From UMGS1783 sp900555065 (GTDB lineage: Bacteria; Bacillota; Clostridia; Oscillospirales; UMGS1783), in assembly GCA_937991645.1 (NCBI GenBank), contig CALKPL010000013.1, positions 1 to 42,148 on the forward strand: 42,148 bases of DNA. Direction: 5' to 3'. A program made the translations under genes and the position numbers. Below the pieces are notes generated by a model, which did no database searches, was not told the origin of the DNA, and was given only the letters and a program-made list of their open reading frames with translations. Positions 1-7,141 of this stretch are shown here, piece by piece (position 1 is the first letter of the stretch; the number at the start of each line of letters is the position of its first letter).

Positions 1-128
1 TGGAGTGGGAGGATATAATCGCAATCGCCATGGGCGATGAATATGTCGTCGGGCTCAGGGAGGACGGCGCGGTGGTGTCGACCTCAGCGGGAAATCTGAC
101 GGCAGGCTGGAATATATTTGTATCCTGA
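1..128 (+). CDS. C-terminal end of an RCC1-repeat protein (5' end outside window)
   Basis: The open frame entering from the left edge (codons in phase with base 3) ends at TGA 126-128. It encodes about 41 residues with the pattern W-x-D-I-I-A-I-A-x-G-x-x-x-x-V-G-L-R-x-D-G-x-V-V, the signature of an RCC1/BNR-like beta-propeller blade. Such repeats are common in large secreted or surface proteins of gut Clostridia, where they usually mediate binding rather than catalysis. Only the last blade is visible, so domain order, signal peptide and total length are unknown. The gene converges on feoB with a shared hairpin between them. Confidence 0.6.
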   Translation, partial: EWEDIIAIAMGDEYVVGLREDGAVVSTSAGNLTAGWNIFVS

Positions 129-139
129 AAGATGCAAAC

Positions 140-169
140 AACCGCCGGATGCAGAAACAGCCGGCGGTT
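140..169. terminator. Hairpin between convergent genes
   Basis: Arms AACCGCCGG (140-148) and CCGGCGGTT (161-169) form a 9-bp GC-rich stem with a 12-base loop between the RCC1 gene and the end of feoB. On the minus strand the stem is followed by a modestly T-rich TTGTTTGCATC, so it probably terminates feoB and may act in both directions. Confidence 0.5.
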
Positions 170-174
170 ATGAT

Positions 175-2322
175 TCATACGAACAGCTTTGCGACGCTTG
201 TGAACAGAATACAGGCGCAGATGCCGATCACTGTGGGCAGCGCAGCGGCAAGCCCGGTCCACTTCCAACTCCCCGTCTCCTTTTTGATCGTGAGCAGAGT
301 GGTGGAACAAGGCCAGTGCATAAGTGAGAAGAGCATGACGCTGACGGCTGTCACCCAGGTCCATCCATTGGCAACGAACAGCTGTTTCATCTCGGCAAGG
401 CTGCCAAGCTCCAGGATACTGCCCTGGGCCATGTACGCCATAATAATAATCGGCACAACAATTTCATTTGCCGGAAAACCCAGAATAAATGCGATGAGTA
501 TGACGCCATCCAAACCCATTAGCTTTGCAAAGGGGTCCAGAAACGCAGCGCAGTGGCCGAGCACGCTGACGTCTCCCACAGTGACGTTCGCCATCAGCCA
601 GATCACAATCCCCGCGGGCGCGGCGACGGCGACGGCTCTGCCCAGTACGAACAGGGCCCGGTCGAATACGGAGCGCACGATCACCTTTCCGACCTGCGGC
701 CTGCGGTAGGGAGGCAGCTCCAGCGTAAAGGAGGAAGGCTCTCCCTTCAACAGGGTCGTGGAGAGCAGTTTTGTCACACCGAAGGTCACGAATATGCCGA
801 GCAGGATAACGCCGGTCAGCAGCAGCGCGGACAGAATGGAGGAAAACGCGCCGCCGGCGACGCCGACGAAAAACATGGTCAGAATAGCGATCAGCGTCGG
901 AAACCTGCCGTTGCAGGGCACAAAGTTGTTGGTGAGAATGGCGAGCATGCGTTCGCGCGGTGAGTCGATGATTCTGCATCCTACAATCCCGGCGGCATTA
1001 CAGCCAAAGCCCATGCACATGGTCAGCGCCTGTTTGCCGCAGGCATTACAGCGTTTAAACGGCTTGTCGAGGTTGTAGGCAATCCGGGGCAAGTACCCCG
1101 CGTCTTCGAGAAGGGTGAACAGGGGAAAGAAAATCATCATGGGCGGCAGCATAACGGATACGACCCAGGCCAGTACACGATAGAGGCCAAGTACCAGCAC
1201 GCCGTGCAGCCATTGCGGGGCATGTATATACTGGAAGAATTCCGTCAGCCGGTCCTGGACCCAGAACAGGCCGTCGGAAAGCAGCTGTGACGGGTAATTC
1301 GCACCGGTGATCGTCAGCCAGAAGATAAATGCGAGCAGCAGGAGCATGATGGGATAGCCCGTGCGTCTGCTGGTCAGAATTCTGTCGAGCCTGCGGTCAG
1401 TCGCATCATAGGCTTTTTTCTCGTATGTAACAGCGCCCTTGCATATCTCCTCCGCCGCGCCCACAAGCGCGGATACCACGCGGTCTTTCAACTGCTCCGG
1501 ACCGATTCCGCGGCGTTCGAGCAGCGCGCCGGCTTGGGTCAGGGCCTGTTGCAGCGTCTCGTCCTGTAAAAAGCCGCCGCCCAGGTACGCGTTGATCTCA
1601 CGAATGAGGGATTCGTCCTGGTCCAGCAGTTTCAGGCTCAGCCAGCGGCTGCTGAGCCTGCCGGCAAGCCGTTCCCGCAGCACCGGTTCGACAATGGCTA
1701 CGGCGGCTTCGACCGCCTCGCAGTACCGTACCGTATAGGGGCGTTCCGCCTTGTAGTTGCCGTCGGTCACGCCGTCGAGGGCGTGCAGCAACGCCGCAAG
1801 GCTGTTCTTTTTGCGCGCAACGGTGCCGACGACCGGCACGCCGAGCTTGTTGGAAAGCTGCGCTAAGTCGATTCGTATGTGTTTTCGTTTTGCTTCGTCG
1901 AGTAAATTGACGCATACGACGACCCTGTTCGATATTTCCATCGTCTGCAAAACGAGGTTGAGATTGCGTTCCAGGCAGGTCGCGTCGCACACGACGACGA
2001 CGGCGTCCGGTTCGCCGAAACAGATGAAGTTGCGCGCAACCTCTTCTTCAGCGGAATGCGCCATGAGCGAATATGTGCCGGGAATATCGACCAGGACGTA
2101 TCCGTGTTTCTTGCCGGCGCAGTACCCTTGCGCATTGGTTACCGTTTTGCCGGGCCAGTTACCGGTATGCTGGTTAAGGCCGGTCAGCGCGTTAAATACG
2201 GTGCTTTTTCCGACATTCGGATTGCCCGCGAGGGCAACGACTTTATCGTCCGCGTTCTGTCTTTTGATTTCCAGGCCCGAATCCACGGCCTTCAGGCCGA
2301 TCGAGCTGTTTGTCAGACCCAC
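175..2322 (-). CDS. feoB: Ferrous iron transporter FeoB
   Basis: Cytoplasmic-membrane Fe(II) uptake protein with an N-terminal G domain and a C-terminal permease. The G1 motif GNPNVGKS lies near residues 33-40, followed by the G3-like DIPGTYSL and the G4-like NLLDE. Multiple hydrophobic segments in the C-terminal half include the Cys-rich gate region CNACGKQALTMCMGFGCNAAG and the FVPCNGR motif. The start is taken as GTG at 2322, giving 715 residues, because AAAGGGGG lies just upstream. A longer open frame runs back to 2445 inside feoA and is not needed. feoA lies directly upstream with a 14-bp gap, so the two are co-transcribed. The divergent MntR-like gene is the likely regulator. Confidence 0.95.
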   Translation of the reverse strand: MGLTNSSIGLKAVDSGLEIKRQNADDKVVALAGNPNVGKSTVFNALTGLNQHTGNWPGKTVTNAQGYCAGKKHGYVLVDIPGTYSLMAHSAEEEVARNFICFGEPDAVVVVCDATCLERNLNLVLQTMEISNRVVVCVNLLDEAKRKHIRIDLAQLSNKLGVPVVGTVARKKNSLAALLHALDGVTDGNYKAERPYTVRYCEAVEAAVAIVEPVLRERLAGRLSSRWLSLKLLDQDESLIREINAYLGGGFLQDETLQQALTQAGALLERRGIGPEQLKDRVVSALVGAAEEICKGAVTYEKKAYDATDRRLDRILTSRRTGYPIMLLLLAFIFWLTITGANYPSQLLSDGLFWVQDRLTEFFQYIHAPQWLHGVLVLGLYRVLAWVVSVMLPPMMIFFPLFTLLEDAGYLPRIAYNLDKPFKRCNACGKQALTMCMGFGCNAAGIVGCRIIDSPRERMLAILTNNFVPCNGRFPTLIAILTMFFVGVAGGAFSSILSALLLTGVILLGIFVTFGVTKLLSTTLLKGEPSSFTLELPPYRRPQVGKVIVRSVFDRALFVLGRAVAVAAPAGIVIWLMANVTVGDVSVLGHCAAFLDPFAKLMGLDGVILIAFILGFPANEIVVPIIIMAYMAQGSILELGSLAEMKQLFVANGWTWVTAVSVMLFSLMHWPCSTTLLTIKKETGSWKWTGLAAALPTVIGICACILFTSVAKLFV

Positions 2323-2336
2323 CCGAAATCCCCCTT

Positions 2337-2573
2337 TCAGCGCGCTTCTATGAGAATGCCGCTGCAGTCCTCCGAGCGGATTGCAATGACCGCGCCGCGG
2401 ATCAGGTACGCGGACGGGTCGCCGCCGGGGCTTGTGCCGATGCACTCCACGTCCGTGTTTTCAATCAGGCCTATGTCCAGCAGCCGGCGGCGCATGCTTC
2501 CGCCCGTCCGCAGTTCGCGTACAACGGCGCGCTGGCCGGGTTTTATATCGTTTAAACAGATGGTTTGATTCAT
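2337..2573 (-). CDS. feoA: FeoA-type iron transport accessory protein
   Basis: Small SH3-like cytoplasmic protein of 78 residues that supports FeoB. It shows the usual FeoA pattern: a basic start region (KPGQRAVVRELRTGG), then RRRLLDIGLI, and a final hydrophobic strand with AIRSEDCSGILI. The start MNQTICLN is chosen because AAAGGTG sits about 8 bases upstream; an upstream in-frame ATG at 2666 would run into the divergent regulator and its promoter region. It is first in the feoAB operon. Confidence 0.93.
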   Translation of the reverse strand: MNQTICLNDIKPGQRAVVRELRTGGSMRRRLLDIGLIENTDVECIGTSPGGDPSAYLIRGAVIAIRSEDCSGILIEAR

Positions 2574-2598
2574 ATGGATAACACCTTTCGAATAGGTT

Positions 2599-2620
2599 TT
2601 AGGGAAAGGAAACTTTCTAA
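2599..2620. promoter_or_regulatory. Candidate metal-regulator operator in the feoA / mntR-like intergenic region
   Basis: An imperfect dyad reads TTAGGGAAAG-GAAA-CTTTCTAA, with one unpaired base in the left arm. It lies in the 73-bp gap between divergent feoA and the DtxR/MntR-family gene. On the minus strand it falls between a weak TTGTTA and TAAAAC pair that could be the feoAB promoter. Binding of the neighbouring regulator is inferred from position and symmetry only. Confidence 0.4.
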
Positions 2621-2646
2621 CAACAGAGTATTCACGGCTTTGGCAT

Positions 2647-3120
2647 ATGGTGCGGGTCGTGTCCATAAGGGAAGCGGAGGCGACTGCTTTGCAGGAAAAG
2701 GACGGTTTTTATACGCTGAAAGGCTATCAGACAAATGAGACGGCGGAACTGACAACGGCGATGGAGGACTATCTGGAGATGATTTGCCGCCTGCTTCAGG
2801 ATCGGGAGAGCGTGCGGGTGGGCGACCTTTCCAGAATGCTGCATGTAAAGCCCTCGTCGGTTACGAAGATGATTCAACACCTGTGTCTTTCGGGGTATCT
2901 GCGCGCAGAAAAATACGGCGAGATCTGCCTGACGGAAAAAGGGCGCGCCGCAGGTGAATATCTGCTCTATCGGCACGGCGTGGTCCACCGTTTCCTGTGC
3001 GCGCTCAACGGGACGGACAACGAACTGGAACAAGCGGAAAAGATCGAACACTTTTTTAACCGTACGACCATTGAAAACCTGGAACGGCTTACAAAACGCA
3101 TTGCGGAGCGCATGTTGTGA
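2647..3120 (+). CDS. DtxR/MntR-family metal-dependent transcriptional regulator
   Basis: A 157-residue cytoplasmic repressor. A winged helix-turn-helix spans about residues 40-100 (VGDLSRMLHVKPSSVTKMIQ), followed by a helical metal-binding and dimerisation domain. The positions used by Bacillus MntR to bind metal appear retained: D41 and E44 in DYLE, H110 in YRHGVVH, and E131, E134 and H135 in AEKIEH. The C-terminal SH3 domain of DtxR/IdeR is absent, as in MntR. It faces feoAB, so it probably controls iron uptake despite the MntR-like ligands. ATG 2647 has no clear ribosome binding site. A TTG at 2689 preceded by GCGGAGG at 8 bases is an alternative start giving 143 residues and keeping every motif. 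Confidence 0.85.
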   Translation: MVRVVSIREAEATALQEKDGFYTLKGYQTNETAELTTAMEDYLEMICRLLQDRESVRVGDLSRMLHVKPSSVTKMIQHLCLSGYLRAEKYGEICLTEKGRAAGEYLLYRHGVVHRFLCALNGTDNELEQAEKIEHFFNRTTIENLERLTKRIAERML

Positions 3121-3149
3121 TTGCGTTGCGGGGGCGGTGATGTTATACT
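3121..3149 (+). promoter_or_regulatory. Candidate promoter for the acetyltransferase gene
   Basis: TTGCGT (3121-3126), 17 bases, TATACT (3144-3149), immediately after the stop of the metal regulator. An overlapping TATAAT lies a few bases further on. It supports separate transcription of the downstream GNAT gene. Confidence 0.45.
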
Positions 3150-3187
3150 GTATAATAATCAAAAATCAGGACAGCGAGGCGAGAATT

Positions 3188-3736
3188 ATGCAGATCACAC
3201 TGCGCAGATGGCGCATAGAGGATGCGCCGGACGTCGCACGGTATGCAAACAATGAAAAAATCGCGCGGAACCTGCGCGACGTATTTCCATATCCCTATTC
3301 ACTGTGCGACGCCGAGACGTATATTGCGGACTGTATCGCTGCGGGCGATGCGGGTCGGCTCTGCCGCGCCATTGAAGCCGGCGGCAGGGCGGTGGGGAGT
3401 ATAGGCGTTTTTGTGGGCAGCGACGTATATTCCAAAAGCGCGGAGCTCGGGTACTGGCTGGCCGAGGAATACTGGGGCCGCGGGATTATGACGCAGGCGG
3501 TGCGGGAAATCTGCGCCGAGGCGTTTAACCGGTTTGAAATCGTGCGCATATACGCCGAACCGTTCGCGCGCAACGCGGGTTCACGCCGGGTGCTGGAAAA
3601 GGCCGGGTTTACGATCGAGGGCGTGATGCGCAGAGGCGTATACAAGCGCGGCGAAGTGCTGGACTACTGCATGTATGCATTGGTGCCGGATGACACGGTA
3701 GACGGATGCATGCGAAGCGTTTGTGAAAATATATGA
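3188..3736 (+). CDS. GNAT-family N-acetyltransferase (RimJ/RimL type)
   Basis: A 182-residue cytoplasmic acetyl-CoA-dependent acyltransferase. The N-terminus ITLRRWRIEDAPDVARYANN is typical of the RimJ/RimL branch. The acetyl-CoA binding section is visible as ELGYWLAEEYWGRGIMTQAV, followed by the late motif ARNAGSRRVLEKAGF and then EGVMRRGVYKRGEVLD. Relatives acetylate ribosomal protein N-termini or small amines; this substrate cannot be read from the sequence. The start at 3188 gives the normal family length. The open frame extends back into the preceding gene, but that extension has no homologous pattern. Confidence 0.85.
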   Translation: MQITLRRWRIEDAPDVARYANNEKIARNLRDVFPYPYSLCDAETYIADCIAAGDAGRLCRAIEAGGRAVGSIGVFVGSDVYSKSAELGYWLAEEYWGRGIMTQAVREICAEAFNRFEIVRIYAEPFARNAGSRRVLEKAGFTIEGVMRRGVYKRGEVLDYCMYALVPDDTVDGCMRSVCENI

Positions 3737-3789
3737 AAGCCGCATGGATTGCTGCGTAATTTATGGGAAATGTTCTTGTTTTTCGCACA

Positions 3790-3817
3790 TTGACTTTAGG
3801 AATCGTTTTGCTATAAT
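3790..3817 (+). promoter_or_regulatory. Promoter of the phosphodiesterase gene
   Basis: TTGACT (3790-3795), 16 bases, TATAAT (3812-3817). The -10 is perfect and the element lies about 50 bases before the start codon at 3871, in an AT-rich gap. Confidence 0.7.
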
Positions 3818-3870
3818 GAAGTTATTAGAATATCCTGCAAACAGAAACTGTTTTGGAAAGGATGAGCAAA

Positions 3871-4647
3871 ATGAACCGTAAAGTCCTGTTAATTCTTGCG
3901 GACGGTATGCGCGCAGACGCGCTGGCCGCCTGCGGCAATCCGTTTGTCGACGAATTCCTGCGCGAAAGCGCGTACACCCTGCGCGCGCGTACAGTGATGC
4001 CGTCGGTGACGCTGCCCTGTCATATGAGCCTGTTCCACAGCGTGACGCCGCAGCGGCACGGAATTCTGAGCAATACATACACCCCGCAGGTCCGCTATGT
4101 CGCCGGTCTGTTCGACCACCTCTGCGAAGCGGGGAAACGCTGCGCGTTTTTCTATGACTGGGAGGAACTGCGCGACCTGTCCCGTCCAGGCGCGGTGGAG
4201 TACAGCCAGTATATGCACGGGCATAGGCTCCCTTCGGAGCAAACGATGCGGCGTAACGCCGAATCCGCCGTAGCCTATATTCAGGAATGCGCGCCTGATT
4301 TTGTGTTCCTGTATTTCGGGCATCCCGACACCACGGGCCATGACAGCGGCTGGATGAGCCCGGAGTACAAGCGGGCGGTGTACGACGTGTGGTCGCATAT
4401 CCGGCAGATTGTAGCCGCGCTCCCGGAGGAGTACGCCGTCATCGTTACGGCGGACCACGGCGGGCACGACCGTATCCACGGCCTGGAGCTGGACGAGGAT
4501 ATGACAATCCCGTTCGTCCTGCACGGCGCGGGCATTCCCGCGGGTGAAATCGGCGGGGATGTGAATATCATCGACATTGCGCCCACCATTGTAAAACTGT
4601 TGGGAGTGGACGCCTGCGAAGACTGGGACGGCAAAAGCCTCCTGTAA
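3871..4647 (+). CDS. Alkaline-phosphatase-superfamily nucleotide pyrophosphatase/phosphodiesterase
   Basis: A 258-residue soluble hydrolase without signal peptide. The metal-binding and catalytic set of the NPP family is visible: D11 in LADGMRAD, the nucleophile region around T47 in SVTLPCH, D153 and H157 in HPDTTGHDSG, D195 and H196 in TADHGGHD, and H203 in RIHG. These proteins cleave phosphodiester or pyrophosphate bonds, or release phosphate or phosphonate, using two zinc ions. The start is ATG 3871 because GGAAAGG lies 9 bases upstream; ATG 3862 abuts that site. The gene has its own promoter and is followed by a strong terminator, so it is monocistronic. The physiological substrate is unknown. 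Confidence 0.88.
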   Translation: MNRKVLLILADGMRADALAACGNPFVDEFLRESAYTLRARTVMPSVTLPCHMSLFHSVTPQRHGILSNTYTPQVRYVAGLFDHLCEAGKRCAFFYDWEELRDLSRPGAVEYSQYMHGHRLPSEQTMRRNAESAVAYIQECAPDFVFLYFGHPDTTGHDSGWMSPEYKRAVYDVWSHIRQIVAALPEEYAVIVTADHGGHDRIHGLELDEDMTIPFVLHGAGIPAGEIGGDVNIIDIAPTIVKLLGVDACEDWDGKSLL

Positions 4648-4662
4648 AGATGCTCAATACAA

Positions 4663-4692
4663 AGCCCGGCGCGCTGTTTTACGCGCCGGGCT
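4663..4692 (+). terminator. Terminator after the phosphodiesterase gene
   Basis: Arms AGCCCGGCGCG (4663-4673) and CGCGCCGGGCT (4682-4692) form an 11-bp stem with an 8-base loop, followed by GTTTTACG. Confidence 0.75.
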
Positions 4693-4727
4693 GTTTTACG
4701 CGCACGCGCCGTCCCCGCGCGTCCGTA

Positions 4728-4814
4728 GCCCGCCCTGCGCGCCCGCGTGCATGCTGTACCCATGCGCGCGCTGTCCTGCGCACACGCCGTCATCGCCCGC
4801 CCTGCGCGCCCGCG
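4728..4814. repeat. 20-bp GC-rich direct repeat in an intergenic spacer
   Basis: The 20-mer GCCCGCCCTGCGCGCCCGCG occurs at 4728-4747 and again at 4795-4814, 67 bases apart start to start. The spacer between the phosphodiesterase terminator and the rpsI terminator is unusually rich in CGCGC tracts. No gene is seen in it. Confidence 0.6.
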
Positions 4815-4869
4815 GCCGCCCTATGCCGCCTGCTTTTCGGCGCTTAGGCCCGGATCCGGTAACAAAAGA

Positions 4870-4897
4870 AAAAACCTCTGCCCTGGCAGAGGTTTTT
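4870..4897. terminator. Bidirectional terminator after rpsI
   Basis: A stem AACCTCTGCC / GGCAGAGGTT with a short loop, flanked by an A-run on one side and a T-run on the other. It therefore looks like an intrinsic terminator on both strands and ends the rplM-rpsI transcript. Confidence 0.85.
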
Positions 4898-4907
4898 AAA
4901 TGCCGTT

Positions 4908-5309
4908 TTATCTCTTGCTAAACTGCGGCGCGCGACGTGCAGCCTTGAGGCCGTACTTTTTGCGCTCTTTCATTCTCGGGTCTCTCGTGAGGAAGCCTGC
5001 GGCTTTGAGGTCCGTGCGGTAATTTGCATCCGCCTCCAGCAGCGCGCGGGCAATCCCATGCCGGATCGCGCCGGCCTGGCCGGACACGCCGCCGCCTTCC
5101 ACGCGGCATATCACGTCAAACTTGCCGGTAGTCTTAGTCAGCTCCAGGGGCTGGCGCACGATCAGCTTCAGCGTATCGAGGCCGAAGAATTCGTCTATAT
5201 CCCTGTCGTTAATGGTGATGGCGCCGGTGCCGGGGTAGAGCCTGACGCGTGCGATCGACTTTTTGCGCCTGCCTGTACCGTAAAAGAACTCTTTTTTCGA
5301 TTCGTACAT
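4908..5309 (-). CDS. rpsI: 30S ribosomal protein S9
   Basis: 133 residues, the usual length. The family hallmarks are present: an N-terminal YGTGRRKKSIARVRLYPGTG, the central GGGVSGQAGAIRHGIARAL, and a basic tail containing TRDPRMKERKKYG and ending in FSKR, the end that reaches the tRNA in the ribosomal P site. The start is supported by GGGGGAG about 7 bases upstream. It follows rplM after 12 bases, the standard bacterial rplM-rpsI pair. A bidirectional terminator follows. Confidence 0.98.
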   Translation of the reverse strand: MYESKKEFFYGTGRRKKSIARVRLYPGTGAITINDRDIDEFFGLDTLKLIVRQPLELTKTTGKFDVICRVEGGGVSGQAGAIRHGIARALLEADANYRTDLKAAGFLTRDPRMKERKKYGLKAARRAPQFSKR

Positions 5310-5321
5310 GACTGCTCCCCC

Positions 5322-5753
5322 TTAATCCATAACCCAAATTTCGGGTTTTTGCGCCTGGTTCTTATGCTCCGCGCCCTTGTAGATGAACAGCCGCTTCATG
5401 GCGGAACGGCCGATCGAGTTTTTCGGGAGCATGCCCTTGACGGCGAGCTCAACGCCCTTGCAGGAGTTGTTCTGCATCAGAATGCGGTACTTCGTCTCCT
5501 TGAGGCCGCCGGGATAGCCGGTGTGGCGGTAATAGACCTTCTGCTCCAGCTTGTTGCCGGTCAGTACGATCTTATCCGAATTGAGTATGATAACAAAATC
5601 GCCGCAGTCGACGTGCGGTGTGTAATCCACCTTGTGCTTACCCTTGAGCAGCGTAGCGGCTTCAGCAGCAACTCTGCCCATGACCTTGCCGGCGGCGTCG
5701 ATCACATACCATTTGCGTTCCACTGTCTGTGGATTGGCCATATATGTGCCCAT
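5322..5753 (-). CDS. rplM: 50S ribosomal protein L13
   Basis: 143 residues, the typical length. Visible family sequence includes ERKWYVIDAAGKVMGRVA near the start, the LLKGKHK segment, DYTPHVDCGDFVIILNS, the YYRHTGYPGG motif and GMLPKNSIGR near the end. The start at 5753 (MGTYMANP) is fixed by AGGAGG six bases upstream; an internal Met at 5741 lacks its own site. It is first in the rplM-rpsI operon and is preceded by a consensus promoter and a short leader hairpin. Confidence 0.98.
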   Translation of the reverse strand: MGTYMANPQTVERKWYVIDAAGKVMGRVAAEAATLLKGKHKVDYTPHVDCGDFVIILNSDKIVLTGNKLEQKVYYRHTGYPGGLKETKYRILMQNNSCKGVELAVKGMLPKNSIGRSAMKRLFIYKGAEHKNQAQKPEIWVMD

Positions 5754-5770
5754 GATATCCTCCTGTAATT

Positions 5771-5790
5771 TCCGATTTTACACCATCGGA
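5771..5790 (-). ncRNA. Leader hairpin upstream of rplM (possible L13-leader-like element)
   Basis: In the roughly 45-base 5' leader a stem TCCGAT / ATCGGA with an 8-base loop sits just before the AGGAGG of rplM. Autogenous leader RNAs for L13 are known in Firmicutes. This hairpin is in the right place, but a match to that family is not demonstrated. Confidence 0.35.
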
Positions 5791-5807
5791 TCATAATCAG
5801 CGTTGTC

Positions 5808-5836
5808 ATTATACTGAATTGTTCGCAGCTTGTCAA
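5808..5836 (-). promoter_or_regulatory. Consensus promoter of rplM-rpsI
   Basis: Read on the minus strand: TTGACA (5836-5831), exactly 17 bases, TATAAT (5813-5808). Both hexamers are perfect, as expected for a strongly expressed ribosomal protein operon. Confidence 0.92.
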
Positions 5837-6017
5837 GAGGTTCGGAGCCAAATTTTTAATTTAAATCTGTTTTTTTTGTATTATCTCTCATTTTCGCGCG
5901 TTATCTCGCGCGTATGCGTTTGCCAAAAACGTTTTCTGCCGTATGGCAGAGCAGTGGCCCGGCGTCTTTGCGCGCTGTTTGCGCCCGCGATATAAAAACG
6001 AAACCGGCCGAAAATAC

Positions 6018-6041
6018 GGGCGGCGGAAACGCCGCCGCCCG
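6018..6041 (-). terminator. Probable terminator after the cytoplasmic esterase
   Basis: A GGGCGGCGG / CCGCCGCCC stem with an AAAC loop (plus-strand reading). On the minus strand it is followed by TATTTTCGG. It lies 12 bases beyond the esterase stop codon. Confidence 0.55.
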
Positions 6042-6052
6042 CGCAATTACGT

Positions 6053-6883
6053 TCAATCGCACCGTTCTCCGGCGCATATGCGTCGGATAAAAACGGCGGC
6101 ATGGTCCGGCCAGTCCGCAATATCCTGGAGTTCTGCGGCGTTTCCGATTTCAATGGTGTCCTCCGTCACAAGCGCGAGCCCGTGCGGACCGCGCGGATAG
6201 ACGTGCAGTTCATAGTCAACTTTGTGCCGCTGCAGCGCACACGCGAACAGGAGCGTGTTCTCCACGGGCACGACGGCGTCCGTGACCGTGGACCAGATAA
6301 ACGTCGGCGGCGTTTCGGCGGAAACCTGCTTTTCCAGGCTGACAAGCTCCGTCAGCGCGGCGTCGCCGTATTTTTCGCCCAGCAGATTACGCATGGAACC
6401 CGCATGCGCGTATTCGCCCGATGTAATCACCGGATAGGCGAGCACCAGCCCGGCCGGCCGCATGTCGTCGGGGCTGAGCCGCGTCAGCTCATGCAGAAAC
6501 GGCCGGTTCCAGAAAACGCCTATACTGGCGGCAAGATGCCCGCCGGCGCTGTAACCGCTTACAAATATCCTGTCCGGGTCCACATTCCACTGCGCGGCGT
6601 GCTGCTTGATCAGCGCGATGGCCATGGCCTCCTGTGCGAGCGCGGTGGGGAAAGTGGCGGGCGCGGTCGAGTAATGGAGCACGGCCGCATGGAAGCCGCG
6701 CGCGCCCCATGCGCACGCAATGGGCTCCGCCTCCCGCTGTACAACTTCCAGGTATCCGCCTCCCGGGATGACGAGTACAAGCGGCCAGGGCTCTGGACTT
6801 GCCAGATGCGCCTGCGAGCGGATATAGGTCACAAGCTTTGCCGTTTTGCCCATGGCGGTGATTTCAAAGGTCTGGTGTATCAT
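6053..6883 (-). CDS. Alpha/beta-hydrolase esterase (BD-FAE / acetyl-esterase type)
   Basis: A 276-residue cytoplasmic serine hydrolase with no signal peptide. The oxyanion-hole element appears as IPGGGYLEV (residues 39-47), the nucleophile elbow as GYSAGG (S112), the acid as D202 in VTDAVVP, and the catalytic histidine as H234 in GPHG. This arrangement is that of short-chain and sugar-acetyl esterases related to acetyl-xylan esterases, which often remove acetyl groups from oligosaccharides inside the cell. It is a single-gene unit with its own promoter (7005-7033) and a leader of about 115 bases carrying a terminator-like stem. The substrate is not known. Confidence 0.85.
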   Translation of the reverse strand: MIHQTFEITAMGKTAKLVTYIRSQAHLASPEPWPLVLVIPGGGYLEVVQREAEPIACAWGARGFHAAVLHYSTAPATFPTALAQEAMAIALIKQHAAQWNVDPDRIFVSGYSAGGHLAASIGVFWNRPFLHELTRLSPDDMRPAGLVLAYPVITSGEYAHAGSMRNLLGEKYGDAALTELVSLEKQVSAETPPTFIWSTVTDAVVPVENTLLFACALQRHKVDYELHVYPRGPHGLALVTEDTIEIGNAAELQDIADWPDHAAVFIRRICAGERCD

Positions 6884-6925
6884 ATTTTTCCTCTTTCCAT
6901 TTGTTAGATATAAGAAAAACTAAAA

Positions 6926-6962
6926 CAGGTCCCTCGCAGTCTGCCACAGCACAGAGAACCTG
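6926..6962 (-). promoter_or_regulatory. Terminator-like stem in the esterase 5' leader
   Basis: On the minus strand CAGGT pairs with ACCTG, extended by weaker pairs, and is followed directly by a U-rich tract (TTTTAGTTTTTC) about 20 bases before the esterase ribosome binding site. That is the layout of a transcription attenuator. No known riboswitch or T-box consensus was recognised. Confidence 0.35.
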
Positions 6963-7004
6963 CATAGCAACCCGACCGGCGCAGGACCCGCCGTATTCGC
7001 TTCC

Positions 7005-7033
7005 ATTTTATCACATATGGCAGGATATGGCAA
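7005..7033 (-). promoter_or_regulatory. Promoter of the cytoplasmic esterase gene
   Basis: Minus-strand TTGCCA (7033-7028), 17 bases, TAAAAT (7010-7005). It gives a leader of about 115 bases before the start codon at 6883. Confidence 0.55.
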
Positions 7034-7079
7034 GGACGACGCGCCGGCGGGTAGAATAACGACAGGGACGTTCAATTGG

Positions 7080-7121
7080 GAAGGGCGCGACAGGAAGGCT
7101 CATGAACCTGCCGCGCCCTTC
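7080..7121 (-). terminator. Hairpin after the small repeat-domain surface protein
   Basis: Arms GAAGGGCGCG (7080-7089) and CGCGCCCTTC (7112-7121) enclose an inner CAGG/CCTG pairing. It lies about 20 bases after the stop codon. There is no good T-run on the minus strand, so termination efficiency is uncertain. Confidence 0.45.
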
Positions 7122-7141
7122 GCGTAAAGGAGAAGAATACG

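Noticed and set aside
175..2445. N-terminal extension of FeoB back to ATG 2445
   Set aside because: The extension overlaps feoA out of frame and is Arg/His-rich; GTG 2322 with AAAGGGGG upstream gives the expected FeoB start.
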